Shown: positions 15,201 through 30,200 of the stretch, in pieces | Layout of the letters: the number at the start of each line of letters is the position of its first letter | How positions within the stretch are numbered: the stretch's first letter is position 1 | Assembly: GCF_040807025.1 (NCBI RefSeq) | Contig: NC_090982.1 | Coordinates: 77,541,931 to 77,605,930, forward strand | DNA from: Struthio camelus | Taxonomy: Eukaryota; Chordata; Aves; Struthioniformes; Struthionidae | Length of the DNA stretch: 64,000 nucleotides | Reading direction: 5' to 3' | Translations under genes and position numbers: made by a program | The notes under the pieces: model-generated | What the model saw: only the letters and a program-made list of their open reading frames with translations | Told to the model about the DNA's origin: nothing | Databases searched by the model: none

Positions 15201-18200
15201 CATAGCTCATCTGTCTGCCACAAAGCCGAAGGGTCTGTTGTTTTTTTCTGAAGGAAAAAAAAGGGCGAGCAGTACAATGCCTAAGATGTACAGCTGAAAT
15301 GTTTTGAATACCTCTAGGACAGAAGCATTTCATATATAAGTAGACACACTCAAAGTATTACAACATGTATGGAGAAGTTACTCACGTGTTTTAATCTAAA
15401 ATTGCTTGTTGATTATGTCTAGTTCTGCTTGGCTCAGAAATAAATACAATAAACACAAATGGCCCTGCTTGGTGTCTCTAGGGTAACGAGAAAAATAATA
15501 TGATACTCTCAAGGCATCACCTATTTAAAAAGATACATATCATGGAAAATAAATAGTTTACTTTTTATCTATGCAGGGGCACAGCCATAATGTCTTACAC
15601 TGATTGTGGTACTGTGTTTTGGAATCACTAATCAGATACAGTAGCACGGAATTGCACTGAGCACTGTGAACAAACAGCGTGAAAGAAGATCCCATTTTAA
15701 ATTGTTTAGTGCTCTTTGGGAATCAGACACACAAAATAGCAACAAAATGTGATAAATATTCAGTTGAAATTACAGCAGAAGAAACAAGACTTACATGCCA
15801 TTGATCAGCACCTGAACTGGGCGGTTGTTGACGTGTTTGTCACTTCTGTGTCGATTCTGAAAAGTTGACCAACATGTTAAAAGACATTTCCAGGAAACCA
15901 AGCGTACAAGATGTGTAGGCAGTGCATGAACATTTTAGGTTTTCACCCAGCTGGCATAAATGGGCAATGACACTATAGCCATGCATGCAAGCATAGATTA
16001 GAGTCATAGCTGAGTCACAGTTGAGACCATGTTTAGCTAGTAGGAGATGGCATAACCAGACTGCAAAGAGGAATAGGTGACATGGGGCTTGCTCTTGGAG
16101 GGAGGAAGGAGGAGGGTAGGGCCTTATATGTCACTTAACATAATCCCGACTCCATTGGGGCTGGTCCTGCCCATCACAGTTTTGTGAACTAAGTACCCAG
16201 AGAAATTCGTTCCTCTGCTCTGATATGGAAAGTGGCCCCAAATGTTCTGGTATTTTTTCCTGGGAGAGCACCTCACCATCTCTGACTGCTCACACTCCAC
16301 AATTATGTCGCTGTCTGCCTATATACAAAGTTATACTGAGTCCCCATAGACCAAGCTCGGGCATCAAACTTATTTTAAAAAAGAGATAAAATCAGGTGCT
16401 AAACTCAGCCTCACATCTCTCAGTGAAGTCAATGGAACTTTTACCCTCAGCTTTGATGGGAGCAAATTTTAGCCAAGGCTGGGAAAGTTTGAAAAATTAC
16501 ACACAGGTTGTATAGTTACTTCCTACCAAACGCGCTTTCCTAGCAGGAGGCTCCTCCCCTCCAGACACAGACATAGGACCTAGATGGAAGAGGATGAGTT
16601 TTCCAAAGTGGAAGCCCAAGAATAGACTCTTGTGCACGTATTCAGGTGTGTCTATCACATTTTCAGACGTGCTAACCAGTTCCAGAGAAAGTCAATGGAG
16701 CTCCTGGGCTGCATTTTGGAATTTCAGCAATTTGGAAATTCTGGCTCCTTTTTAGGTAATGAAATATAAAATTGGGAATCTAATCTCAGACCCCATCTTG
16801 GCCACAGACCAATTCTCCAACTGTGTGCCACTGGCTGTGTTAATTTTCAGTAGTTTGCTTTAGTCATAGTCCTGAAGAATCATGGGCTAACTCCAAAGTG
16901 CAGGACAGCAATCTTACGAAATCATCAATGGCATCCTTGGCGCCTGATATAGCCAGCACCAGCAGTAGGGGCACCACCGTTGTAAACCAGGACAATGAGG
17001 AAATCTGAGGAATCAGCTGCAGAAAAAAAGAGATCTGGGTTGAGAAGTTTCTTGTCAGTTCAGTAAAAAGAAGGAAATAAAACACTGCATTTTGTGGAAG
17101 CAATAGACCATATTTTTTCTATGATATCTGAATACAGAGTAAAGATAGAAACGCTGCACTTGCATGTCACCCCACAAAGTGGAAGAACCAGGGAAACCAT
17201 GCCTTTGTTTACAAGCCAAGCTCTAATTTAGGATATAAAAATGGAGCTCTCAGGAAACGCAATGGATTGCTCTCCCTTGTTGTTTGTACCACTAGAATTA
17301 CAAAGTCCCCAGTGGATTTTCGCTGGAGGCCCTGACATGGGCAAGCCTGGAGAGAGGAACACAGAGCTATATGAGCAAAGCCTGCTGTGCAGAACCTTCA
17401 AACGCTTCTATTTTTGTTTCGGTAACTCTTGGTATTTTGCTGAGGTAAACTTCATGTCAACAAACAACAGAGAGCTGTTGCCAGGGCTGACTTTGCCCTT
17501 ACTAGACCAGCAGAACCATTTTTGTTTCCATTTTTGCTAGCGTGAGGACCCGAGAATTGAAAGCAACCGCTGGTCAAAGGCCTTTTGCTGTCACTGATAT
17601 AAAGATGCCTTACCCCAGTGTAGTTCCCCCCTTCCTCTAGAAGACCAGCGCTAATGATGGAAGCAATGTGACTCTAGCATCATCATATCCATCAGAATGG
17701 TTTCGGATAGCATCAGCTCCATGAGAATGATTGAAGTGACGTATTTGCCACTAAAGCATTTTTAAGGATGGAGAGCTGCTCTTTGAGATCACTCCTGCTG
17801 CTGCACCGTCACGACCAAGATCTTACAAGCACCACCAAATTCAGTCAGGAGGAATGATTTGTAGAGCCATGCCACTGTGGAGACTGCATAGCCACGTAAT
17901 GTAACTGCTATCTTTTCCCCTAACTGGGAAAATACATGACCTACTGGGCTGTGCCAGTGGAGTGGGGAGGCAGAGTCCCCACAGCTGGCCCATCAAATCC
18001 ATGCCTGATGTAGGCAGAGATACTTTCAGTGCTACAGGGATGGAGCGAGTGGGCAGACAAGGGAAAAACTTAAATGGGTGAATATGATAAAAAGACTAAT
18101 AGCTACCCGTTCTAGCCTACCTCGATAAACAAAGTAGAAAAGCGATACAGTTTTATATACAACCGCTTCTAAATGGCTCAGCAAAAGGTACTGAGGAATT

Positions 18201-21200
18201 TAAGGCAAATAGCTTGAAATACTCTAAATTTGACAAACAGCTAGAGTGCAGCACAACGCAGGAACAGTGCTGTCAGCTTAGCTAAAAATGCATTTTTTAG
18301 TATAAATTAGTTCCCTGAAAAATATACACGTGGGCTGAAATTTCCTAAATTTTGTTTCTGCAAATAAGCAAAAAAGATTGTGCATAGTTTGCTTTAGCCT
18401 TAACAAAATTTTGCCTACACATTTTCAAGCTAAGAGGGAAAAAGATGGTTTGGAAAAGGCAGTTTTGCAAACTTGTTTGCAGTGAAATGATCAAATTTAA
18501 AATATCATACTTACCATATAATAAAAATTAGACCAGGTTTTTTGATAACATGTATTCCAATAAGACTCAAAAATGACAAAGTGCACAGCTTTAATCCATA
18601 TTGTAGCAAAGTGCAAAAGGGCAAAAAATCCTGCTATCAATTTCTCTGATATGCTCATCTTTCAGAAGGAGTAGTATTATTATCAGCACTGGGCAAAGCG
18701 CAATTCAGTGCTATTACGAGCCACAGGGTTCAATAGCATTGCCACTGTTTGACATGCTCCATATTAGAGACCTTCCTCACTCTACCGAGCAGAGAGCAGC
18801 AATATTCAATTCTCTGTGCAAACTAGCTGCAACTGTCAGCCTTCCTGATGTTAACTCCTTCCTTTCCAAGGAAAATTTGTTCTTCTTCATGCTATTTCCT
18901 ATGAGGCAGGCAGTGGAATATAAAGAATTTGCCTTTAAACGTTTGAATAAGAGATGACTTCCTTTTATACTACCGAAGGAATACACAAAGCCAAGGACAG
19001 CCAGGAGCACTTAGATGTAGACACAAAAAGGTAGTAGGACAGGGCATGAAAAATGTACACAACTTGTTGAAAATTTTAATTAAATTTTTTTCTTCGCTTA
19101 GTTCAAACCATCATATTCAAAGGTAAGGGAGGAAACTGCTTTTTCCTGCCCTACGTTCTACCTACTTTAAGGTTTTGCTAAGATGCTAATCCCGGCACAT
19201 AGCTTGCACTTCATTACAATTATCAATACATAGCCAGGCTCTGATAACAGACAACACAATCTGTTAGAAACAGCACAGTGAATTCATACCTGCAAAATCA
19301 GCAAGAAAAGAAAGTAAGCATTGGCTATTCGCTGAAACTGTTCAAACAGGTTGAGAGGCAGGAAAGTGAAGAAGTTGTATTTCGATGTTTTAATTGAATT
19401 GCTCTGTAGGGAAAGAAAGGCAAAAAAAAGGATTGGTAAAACAGGAAACAAAAATTACAGCACAACCCATTTCAACTGTGTTTTTACTTGCTTATATTTA
19501 GCAATAGCATTGTTTCCAGCAGCAGCTCAAAAAACATTTCCTTTCCCCAATACAGTCATGCTGAGTTTGGGTAAACAGACAGAATTCCTCATGGAATTCG
19601 TGAAAACATGATGCTCAGTTTCTGCCAGTGCAATTCCAGATAGGCACAGGTACAGTCACTCACACACAGAGACATAGTTTCCCTTTATTACTCTTTCCAC
19701 TTAGGAGCTACACAAAGAGAACTAAAAACTGTAGCCAGTCAGTTATAGTCATAGCTAACTCAGATGTTAGCTTTTTGTTGTTAGCATCAACAAAGCAGGG
19801 TTAGAAAATGCATGCTATGTCAGTTGTTCGTAACTTCTCCTGAGACTTCTAAGCGCCATTCAGCCAGGCAACCACATAGGAGCTATAGGTCTGCCTAGAA
19901 GCTGAATCTGATCTTAAAGCTTTTAGCTGATTCAGCAGCTTCTCACTCAGCGACTTGAAGAGGCTGCTGTTTTCTCTTCCATAAAGATCACTTGAATGCG
20001 GTGTTGTGCAAAGACCCACTAATACAAGAATTCAACACTTACTTCTGTAAGCAAGCTGTGACTTTGTTCCCTATTCCTACTTTCCTTTTTGAATTGCAGA
20101 CAGCCCCTCCAGCCACAAGCATTAGCCACTCCCTCAGTTCTGTCTTCTTCAAACCAGAGAAGAAAGACCAAAGATAGATATTACAGGTCTGAGCATTTTC
20201 TACCCCAAAACTCATGGCATTCTGATCCAGTTCTACCCACCTGAGGGACAGGCTCAATCCACCCTACTGAGCCCACCAGCTAGTTTTAGCTCAGATCTGT
20301 CTCTGCTTTGTAGTGCTCTTTGAAGCTGCCCTAGGCTACACGCAGCGGCTGGAGCAGCCCACATCTCTCTGTTTGCCTCAGCAGCATGGTAGCCAAAGCA
20401 GCAGCAGTTACTGTTTCCATATTGTCTCTCCAGAGTGGACCATACCAAAGAACTCACTGTGTTGAGGGCAGTGGTAACAATGTGGGACCCTGGACTGAAT
20501 GTCTAGCGACATCTCAGAGATTTACTGTTATCAAATCTGACACTCCGTTGGAATATCAATAGGCCTGGGTCTGGAAGACTGTTAAAATGTGAAGTCTTGA
20601 GGGCATAACAAAGTACAAAGGGATACACTGAGCAAAGATGGAGGCATAGCATGAGCACAGAGTCCTTACTCCAAGGATAGAAGGAGTTATGCACAGCTGG
20701 ACAGGCAAATGTGACCCACAGGTTTCTTCCTTGGCTTGAGGACACATTGTGATACAGACCTTTCCCAGTGCTCCAGTGGAATGGCAGCTACTTTCCTCCC
20801 TTCAGTATTCGGGTGTACTAGATTTTCTTTTTATATGAAGTTTATCAAGCACTCATCCATGTTTAGTCATGGAAGCGTGTATGCAAGCTGTTGCCAGCAC
20901 ATCTAAATTTACCCCAGAGAAGCTCTCCAGAAAAGGTGCATTTAGCCCTCTCATGGGAATCTAAGGCGTGACAGCCCAGGGAGGCAGGTACTGTGCAGTG
21001 CACCTTTGTTCAGTAATAGATTTGCTGGTTCTACATAAGAGCAAGTGGTGACTATAGCATTGTAATAAACTTTAGACACTGGTAAGCTGGGATGGATCTG
21101 AACTCCTCTGAACACATGAGCTGCTGAACATGAACTACAGACCACTTCCAATCCATGCATTGGTCCAGGATCTCTACTCATAAGCTGACTCACAATCAGC

Positions 21201-24200
21201 CTGTTTCTGTCATTAAATAAATTATTTAAGCAAGTCAACCAATTACTCAACATCGCCACCATAAGGTGTGCATGGAGGAAGCTATTCCATTTCAGGCAGT
21301 TACTGGATTCCTGGCTGTATCCAGACACAAAGTACAAAACAGTCTTCAGCATTAATTTGATGTGTTATCCGTTTGTACAAGCCAGTCAGTAAGCCTCTGA
21401 GAGAGCAGAGATGGAAACTCCGTGGAAGTGCTAACCAAATTGACCAGCTGACCGCACTCTAGCAAGAAGAGATGTTTATCAGTGATCATCATTTAAACAA
21501 TCATCTTGCCTGTCTTTTGACATCATGTAGCCATCTCTGGATGTGGTTAACTCTGCCTGTGATCTAAATGTTAACAAATGCCACCACACACCTTTAAATT
21601 TGGTTTATTTCAAAGTTCCTAATATGCGCTGCATACAGGCTCCACAGACACTACTAAAACACAAGCAATGAAATAGCTGCATGCTCAGTAAACCTAAAAT
21701 GTAGGGAATTAAAAAACTTGCCTGACAAGTCAGTGTCCAGTGGACACACAGTCTGGCAGATTTTTTAATAAAACCCAGATCTAAAGAGGCTCATTCCCTG
21801 CTATTCTGAAGCAAAATGTCACTGCCACTTTAAAAGGAGAAGACAGTAGCTACAGGAAGAAGTATGTACAGGGGACCTGACCTTCATGTGTCACCAGATT
21901 TTGAAGACAGTCATATACAATGTGAGAAAAACTATTCTGTAAACACTCACATAAAGTTTGAAGGACTTTGTCTGCAAAATCTCAGAGGTGGAAAGGAAAA
22001 GAATGGGAGTGTTTTATTTCAATTCCTGCCTTCTATTTCTGACCATTAATTACATCAGGAAAACCGCTGAATGAACCAGACACATTCATTTTGTTTCCTA
22101 TTGTCATGTTAAAAACCCCAAACATAACAGCTTCCAAATGCTAACTTAACAACAGGCCGTCCAGCATTTTCTGCATAGTAGTTCAAGATCATGATATTGT
22201 TTGTCACACTCTGTCTTTCGGGATACTGGGACACTACAGAGAACAGAATGAGGATAGGTAGCATCACAAGCGATTGCCTGACTGTCTCAGAAGCTATAAT
22301 TAAAACCAAGCACCCAAAGAAAAAAAATTACCCATCATCACCATGCAAATTTGTAATTCAACAAGTAAACTTGTCCATAGCCCTTAGCTATGAGAATGTA
22401 AATATTAAATGATTAAAAACAAGCTAAGGAAAACTTCAGCCTTTCCACTTCAAGGCTCTGAATTCTCATTTCAAGGATACATCTGAAGCTCTATGTAAGA
22501 GATCATTTCTATTTTCATGCAACATGCCAGAGTTGTGTGCTCTGACAGCCTAGGCTCTCAGTTGACTAGAGGGAAACCTCAGCCGGCTTCTGCTCTTATC
22601 TTATCCCATTTTGTGATGCCTAGTACCATCATGTCCTTTATTAACAGTTGTACGAGAACCTTATTCTGGGATGGGAGGGGTACTACAGAAACCTGCAGCA
22701 CTGCAGTGTGTTAAGCAGTCCACAGGCCACCATCATTTTATAAGCAATGCCTCTAGTGCAACATCCTTCTTACCTCCCCCATGCTCTGTTTTCAGTGATG
22801 GATCTCCATCACTTACATGGGCATCTGCCCATGTAAGAAAAGTGAGGGAGAGGAAAAATTTTGGAAGAAGCAATTAAGTATTATACAGGCTTACAGCAGC
22901 TTCTTATTTTCCTACAGAATTATAAAAACTAAACATCCAAGAAAAGCAGCCTTATGAGTCAAGACAAAGATGGGAATCAGGAGCTTTACATTTATTCCCA
23001 GTTCTGCCCTCGACTTCCTGTGCGACCTTGGACAGTCCCTCTGTGTGTGCCTGTTTCCTTAAGCAGTAGGAAAGACAGTGGTTACCCACCTTCGGTTTCA
23101 AGATCTACAAATGCAAAGTTTGATATGAGAACAGCATTGTCTGTGGGTGATGGATTTTTCTAATCTGCTCTTTTCAGGGGCTAGATTCACACCTCCTGGA
23201 AGTGTGACTCCACTGAAATGCTGTCCCTAAGAATAGTGCCTATAGCACCACAGTTAAACAAGTCCAGATCTGACTGATGAGCTGTTACTTTGGGGGTGTT
23301 TTCAGAATCCTGCCTGTGACGTCAGACCACAGGCAAACACTCAGCAGATGGCTCCTACCTTTGTTCCTTGAACAAACAATCTCCTCACCATAAAAGACAC
23401 TGGATATATGAGACACTGCTGCATTTGTGGTCAGGTTACAGGGGCTAAAGGGCGATACTCAGAAAGGGCAGGGCATGGTAGGTAGGAGAGCAGCTGCCCA
23501 TCTGAATTTACATTCCTAGATCAGCGCTATATTAGTTTCTTGCAACTGGACAAACTGCCTCAAAGCAAACCTTACAGCAAGATTGGCTGTCTTGTGGGGA
23601 GGTGTTGCACCATGACACTTACACTGGTGCCAACATAGCACAAGGCACAAACCAGAGAAGCAGCTGAGAAACAGAAACGGCCTTCCCAGGTGCTTTGATA
23701 AACCCTTGCAAGGAGACTGCTGGAGCACAATTCAGTGACATTTTGTTTAACTGCAGCAGTGCAATTTGAAAGCATGCAACTGCCATTCACAGAGCAATCA
23801 TGTTTGACTGCGGCCCGAGATCAAGAGAAGAGTGAGAAAGGCCCATAGGAAGCGAATGGGGGTTCATCTGGTCCCTATAAAGATTTCATCCTTGCTCTCA
23901 GAAGTAAAAGGCTAGCCCAATACCAGAAATAGAAAGATTCATATCCAACCCACACTCCTTTTTTTTCTTTTTTTCATTAACAGATTTGGGAATTTGTTGC
24001 ACATATAACCCTTTGACCCCCTCTGCCTCTTGGCAGCAATAACGTAAAGAATTCCAGAATATAATCATACATTGGGTATTCCAGGAAAATATCTAGGAAA
24101 ATATATTCACTAGGATTGTTTTCCTACACTCTTCCTTTTGGATGGAGTCATCCCGTTACAAAGCTGTTAATCAGTGTGTCATCCCTGCAGTGAGTATCCT

Positions 24201-27200
24201 TATCCTACTGATGCAGAGAAATGCATGGAGGTAAAAGGGGGTGGCATCACTTGCGTTATGTCACATCATCACTCGCAGACAGGTCAAGACCAGGATCCGA
24301 AAGCCTTGTCTCCTGGTTATCTGCTTTAACTACACTGCCCTCTCCTCCAGCTTAGTCCAGTATCTGAGCAGAAGGGCAGGGCAGAACATTGCTGAATGCA
24401 AGGGAAGGCAAACACCAATTCACACTCGCCTGGTCACTAAATTTTCACACAAGCAGGCTCCCAACCAGTGCAGTAGTTTTGTCTGCATGAGGTTTGAGCT
24501 AAAATGAAGAGCCAAGGACTCGGTCCCGTGAGAGTCCACGGACTTCACAGCACTTCATGTCTTGGACAAATCAGCCGTTCTGTGCCTTTCAGGGCCCTGA
24601 GGGCACTAACAGGCCTTAACCGCCCTAAGCTCACCTGCCTCCCCCCACACCTCTGCCCATGGCCAAGGAGCTCCATTTAAGCCCAGGCCTGGGCCTTCAG
24701 TCCTTGCCTGAACTATGTCATTGGTGTGTCTGTTGCAGATCTGTATCCGTCCTTGTTTCCTAGATGGATCTCAGACCTATGCTGTAGGCATCTTGTCTCT
24801 AGCCCTGCCTTCAGCCCTGCCTCTAGCCCCATTTCCTGCTGCTCCTGATTGGACTCCCTGCATGGACTGTGGACATGGTTCATCACTGCCCCTTGCCTGA
24901 GACTGTCGGGATGGACCCTGCCATCAGCCACCTGCCTTGCCCACCTTGATCATATGCTGCAGGACTGTGCCCCGGTCAGTAAGGGCACTACCTGCGCTGG
25001 AGACATCCTCAGCTCCCAGCTTGTCCCTTCTCATGGAGCAGTCCTGCACTTGCTGCTCTCTGGCAGTGCTGCCTCAGCACAGCTGCTCTTTGGATTGCTC
25101 CAGGTAACACCACCCTAGATGCGGAAAGAGCACTGCAGGATGCTGCTGCAGTTATTTGCTCAGGAGTTACTCAAACCACTTTTAATGTGATTAGACAATA
25201 CTCCCTTCAACCTCGGGTGTGAAGAACACTGGGAAACATTTGCAGGTTCAGTACAGGATCAAAGGGCAGCTGTTGCTGCTGTTGATCAAACTGACAAGAG
25301 TCCTGGCGGATGACCCACCAGGCATCCTCTTCAATCAGAGTATAGGAAACGGAGTTGAGCCTAAGCCTACTGTGCGAGCTCCTTGCTCTCATTATTTCAA
25401 AGAGATGAGATTCCCCTGCTGTTGCTCTAGCCCAGGGCAGTATCAGCCATAGAAAGTTATATGAATCCCTCCTGTTTCACTAGAGAATTTATCAGGTGAC
25501 CAAGGAAAATAAAAAGAGCCAAGCAGCCCCCTCACTGCTGGCCCTACAGAAAGGATGCTAGTTTGACCCTAAATCCTGATCCAAGATGAAATTTGTCTTT
25601 GACTCATGGGCCCTGCACTTCCTCTCCTATTGTCTGAAAGCCAATTTCAAAGTTGTTTTTGCAGCCCTTTGTGACGTCCCAGTGCAGCTGTGCTGAATTC
25701 CACCATGAAACTGAAGAAATAAAAAGGGATTTGAATCGGAGACAACATGAAAAACCTTCAGAAGAGATTTCCTTCTCCAGAGGGTCTGTAGACAGAGAGG
25801 TGCAGAGGTGGACCGTCATGGCGGATCCACACTGGAGAAGTTGCCACTGCAGCTCCGTTGGGGACAGCGCAGCCACACTGAATTGCCTCACATAAGAATA
25901 TTAATTAAACTCCTTAAATCTCACTGGACCACATACGGCACTCTGCTCTCCACTTTCTTTCAATCTTTACACAGACAAATCTCTTATTTAAGTTGGGAGA
26001 ATCTGCCTGTTTGCAGTGTGAATAAACACAGGATTTAGACGTGACCTTTCATTTTTACAGACCAATATTGAGTCCATTCTTGTGCTGAAGTAAGTGCCTT
26101 TGCACATGTCACTCACTCACACTTGGTTTCTGACTCATTGCTAACTGCTCTTGGGGGCTGGTGGGCAGCACATACCTTCACACTTGGCCCTTCCAGTTAA
26201 TTGCACAGTGCTTTGCTTTAAAATCGGATTTATTTTTCTAAGCTACTGCATTCTTGCTGTGCAGGGTAAAGCCAAGGATGTTTGGGGTTGGATCAATCTG
26301 AGAGCTCCAGTTTCAGCATACACCAGTGCTTTCACAGTAAGTCCAACTAAATCCTGACCTACCCAAGCACTCCCAGAGGATCGCTCAGAGCTGCTGCCCT
26401 TAATCACAGGCACCTCCTGTTTCTTAATCACAGCAAAAATTGTCAGGAGATGTGTAAGAGGCATTGTGTTTCTTCAGATAAGAAACACTCCCTTCATCCC
26501 GTTCTCAGTCTGTACTGTCTCCGTTCACACAGATGGTGGAGACCACCCCACCCTTCCAGTCCATCTGTATGATACATTTCATAGCACTCTGTGCATAGGG
26601 ACAAGCCTTCAGCTCTCTCTCTGAGAACCCCGGCCTCCTCATGAGGCCTCTGTGTTAAGAGGATTTCCACTATGTGCAACTCCTGTCCTGTTCTTTATCC
26701 CACCAGTCCAGCTTCCACACAGTGTCTAACCCTTCTGTCCTGCCACTGCTCAGCTTTCAGTGGCTGGAGCAATATCACAGCGACACACTGTAGCTTGACC
26801 TTTTGTGTTGTGTTCTCATGAACTCAGGAAGGGAATTTGGAAGGGAAGACTTCTGAAGTCTTCCACAAGACCAAGTGGGATGGATCTGAACATTCCCTTG
26901 CACGAACTGGCAGACACCGCTTTTCACAATGCAGCATCATGTTTCTGAAAAGCTGGTTTGCGAATATTCAGGAGTCTTGCTTCATATCAGGAAGGCCAAC
27001 TTTCTGCAACTGCCAGAATGATGTTACACTCCACACACAATAGCTTTTCTCAGCTCTCCACTTCTTCCTTTTCAAACATCCTGTAGACTTTGCACCATAA
27101 AGGAAAGATAATCACAAACTACTCAGGGCAACACACCTACTTCTGACTGTATGTTCCGACTTCCCTATTCTCACTGAGCCTAAACAAGGACAAAGCATTT

Positions 27201-30200
27201 TTGTACCTTTGATCTATGCCAACATAGAAGAAACTCTCTTTTTAGTGAAAGGCTCAAACCTGTACACCAGCTGTGACATACGGCCTGGCAGCAGTAATAA
27301 GGCAATCCACTATACCTCTGTTTGCATTTCCCTTTCTTTTCCTTGTTGGTCTTTCTCAACAACTGCTTCACCCTGAAGAAACATTTACCCTTTGTTACAA
27401 GAACCTGTTCTATAGGTTTTACAGCTAACAAGGCCTTAAAGTACTGAGTAAAGCGAACCTTACCCCTGTGGCTTACACTGTCTAAAACACTTTCTAAGCT
27501 TTGTTATAGTGCTGTGTTTCTTTCCAGTTTCTGCCTTATGTCCTCTTTATCTGGCTGAAATAACCGTATAGCGCAAACTTCCTGGGACAAGAGGACAATC
27601 CTGCCTTGGGACAAGACTCTCATGCACTCAGACTAGGATTGATCTCCCCATTGTGGGACCAAGAGCTGAATGATAGCCGTTCTCCTCCTGGCCCCTATAA
27701 AGCAGACTCCAATCACCTGTGCAGCTGTCCATGCAGACAGATTCTCCTGGCCTGAAGAAATGAGTATCACAATGAAGCATAGACAATCTGAACTCTTCTG
27801 TTGTCCCCTTATGCACAGGTCAAATTAAATAGATATGGGTGAGAAGATGCCTTGGGCAGGGAGGACTGCAGCTGCAGGACACAGAAATTACTCTGCCCAG
27901 AAGATGCCAGCACACTGAGAGCCAACTGACCCTAACAGCAGTTGTGCCTCTGCAGCCAAGGGCAGGGTATGGCGTCTGCATAGCTTCAGTCCCACTGGAT
28001 CATACCCTAGTGCTTTGCAGTGCAACCTCACAGTGTTTGGACAAATCTGAAAGTGAGGAAGGGGCCCAGATTTCTCCGTTCCAGCAGACTACCAGACTAG
28101 TAGAGCTAACTTTCAGGAGTTTCATGGTATGTTGATGGGGAGAGGGAAGGAGGATCTCCCTTTTGGACATTTCCAGATGTATCCAGCAACCTATAGCATG
28201 CAATCTGAAGTAATGTTAAGCAAGGTTAGTTCCTTTTCATACACCATGGTAACAGAGATTTAATAAATACGACCTAATTTATCAGGGCTTTTTGGAAAAA
28301 AGCAGCCCAGGACATGATGTCCAGGTCTGTACAGTTTGGGCAGTGCTTGCATCATCACTTAAGGACAGTTCTTTAGTATCCCACCACTCTGGCAGCACCT
28401 CAAGACTTGGCTTTTTCTAGACAGTTTTCTAGAATTTCCAAAGCTTGATTTACACTGGGCTCCAGAAATCATGAGCCATAACTGACTAACATGAGGGACT
28501 GGTTAACAGAAATTCACTGCTGAGTTTTAACAGATTATACTGAGCTGGCTGTTTGGCTGCCTGCACTTTCACACCTAACCAACAGACTTTTGTTCTCAGT
28601 GCTCTCCAGAGCTCTCAGTGCCCTCTTCTTGACTTTGGTTATTTGCAAATCCTTGGGCAGGAAGCAGTGACATGCAAAATCTCTTTGGGTGGTTGCTTGC
28701 TCTCTCTCTGTGAGATCAGATCTGTGAGATCTCTCTCTCTCTCTCCCCGCAATCATTGTGCCTCTGCCTCCTGCTTCACTGTCCCACTTCTGCACATACT
28801 CTGCATTGCAACATCCAGCATCCAATGAAGGAACATAAATCCATGCATACTGGCAATGCCAATTCCCTTATTGTACTGGCAGATTCTGTGCTAATCAAAT
28901 GCACTTTCTAAGTCTCAAATCACCTGGCCTGATAGGTATTGGAGGTGAACAGCCCTTTACATGTATTACCTACAATGCATTTAATATTCAGTACATGTGC
29001 AGCAGCTCCATACCTAGGAAGTCTCTAACCTGTGTAGGATAGTTCATGGATGAAAGGTGACCACCGCAAACCATCCAGTTCACTTTGACAACAGATCAGC
29101 TACAATAAGACTTATAGTCAAAGCTGGTAGCAAGTGAGAATTTCTACCTCATGAAAAATTAAAATGTTCTGAAATTTTGGATGTTCCAGTTCTGAAATCT
29201 CCTAAAAAACATTTCTGATGGTCCTAAAACAAAATATGATTCAAAGGCGCTCCTGAGTAAAAGTGAAGGATGAGTTTCACCATTGGAATTCAGAGATGCA
29301 CAGGAAAAAAATTCCCAATATACATTTCAATATCAGTTGGCAGCTGCAAAGGCTTCAAAAGAATGTAACTTCAGGATAGCCTCAGCGAAGAGATTACCTT
29401 ACAGCCAAGAAGCACAGGCCTACCAGCTGAGCTGGCTCTCCTGCATGCACAGCTTCAGCAAATGGTCCCCAAGTCTCATTCGCCCAAACAGCAGCCTGGC
29501 ATCAGGGCTTGGCAGACCTGGGTCACAGCCAGGCTATGTAATGATGCTCCTTGGAATCACGAATTTCATGGCACAGTGTGAACCCAAGTAGGCTGTTAAG
29601 GAGCTGGAAATAAAAGCTGGCAGGAAGCCATGAAGGCCAGATTCAAAACCTTCCTGCCAGAGAGGATTTCACTGCAAGAGCTGAGGAACTGACACATTTC
29701 CTTTCATGTTTTACTTTAAATGGAGCCACATTTTCAACAGAAAATTTCCATCCAGGTTCCGTTTTTGAAAGACCTTGGATCCTGATCCTGCAAACACTCT
29801 GACTCACATAATTTTCTGGAAAGTTACTGTGTTACGCTCCTCCAGAATTAGATCTCTTTCAATTGCCCATTTGCAGGGCTGACTGCAAAGATGGATCTCC
29901 CTGTGCCTGAGTCAGTAATGAAGCATCTCCCTGATGTGCCCTCTGGCAGAGTTCCCGTTGTCTTGCCACAAGATACAGCAACATGCATAGTCCAGGTCTT
30001 TCTGTGAAGCCCAGGGAATTAAATCTTCTTCATAAAGCGTAGACTTAAGCCCTTTGTTTGCAGAGTCATAGCTAGCATGTACTGATGTGAACCAGTTGAA
30101 ACAACAAAATGAACATGAAGGGAAATATCCTCACAGGGTGAAGACATGAAGCAGATGTGACACATCTGTGATTACAACTGCATTAAACAATATATGCTGA

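Noticed and set aside
24505..25120. An endogenous retrovirus with coding capacity
   Set aside because: No gag, pol or env-like frame was seen around the block. At most it is an LTR-like sequence.
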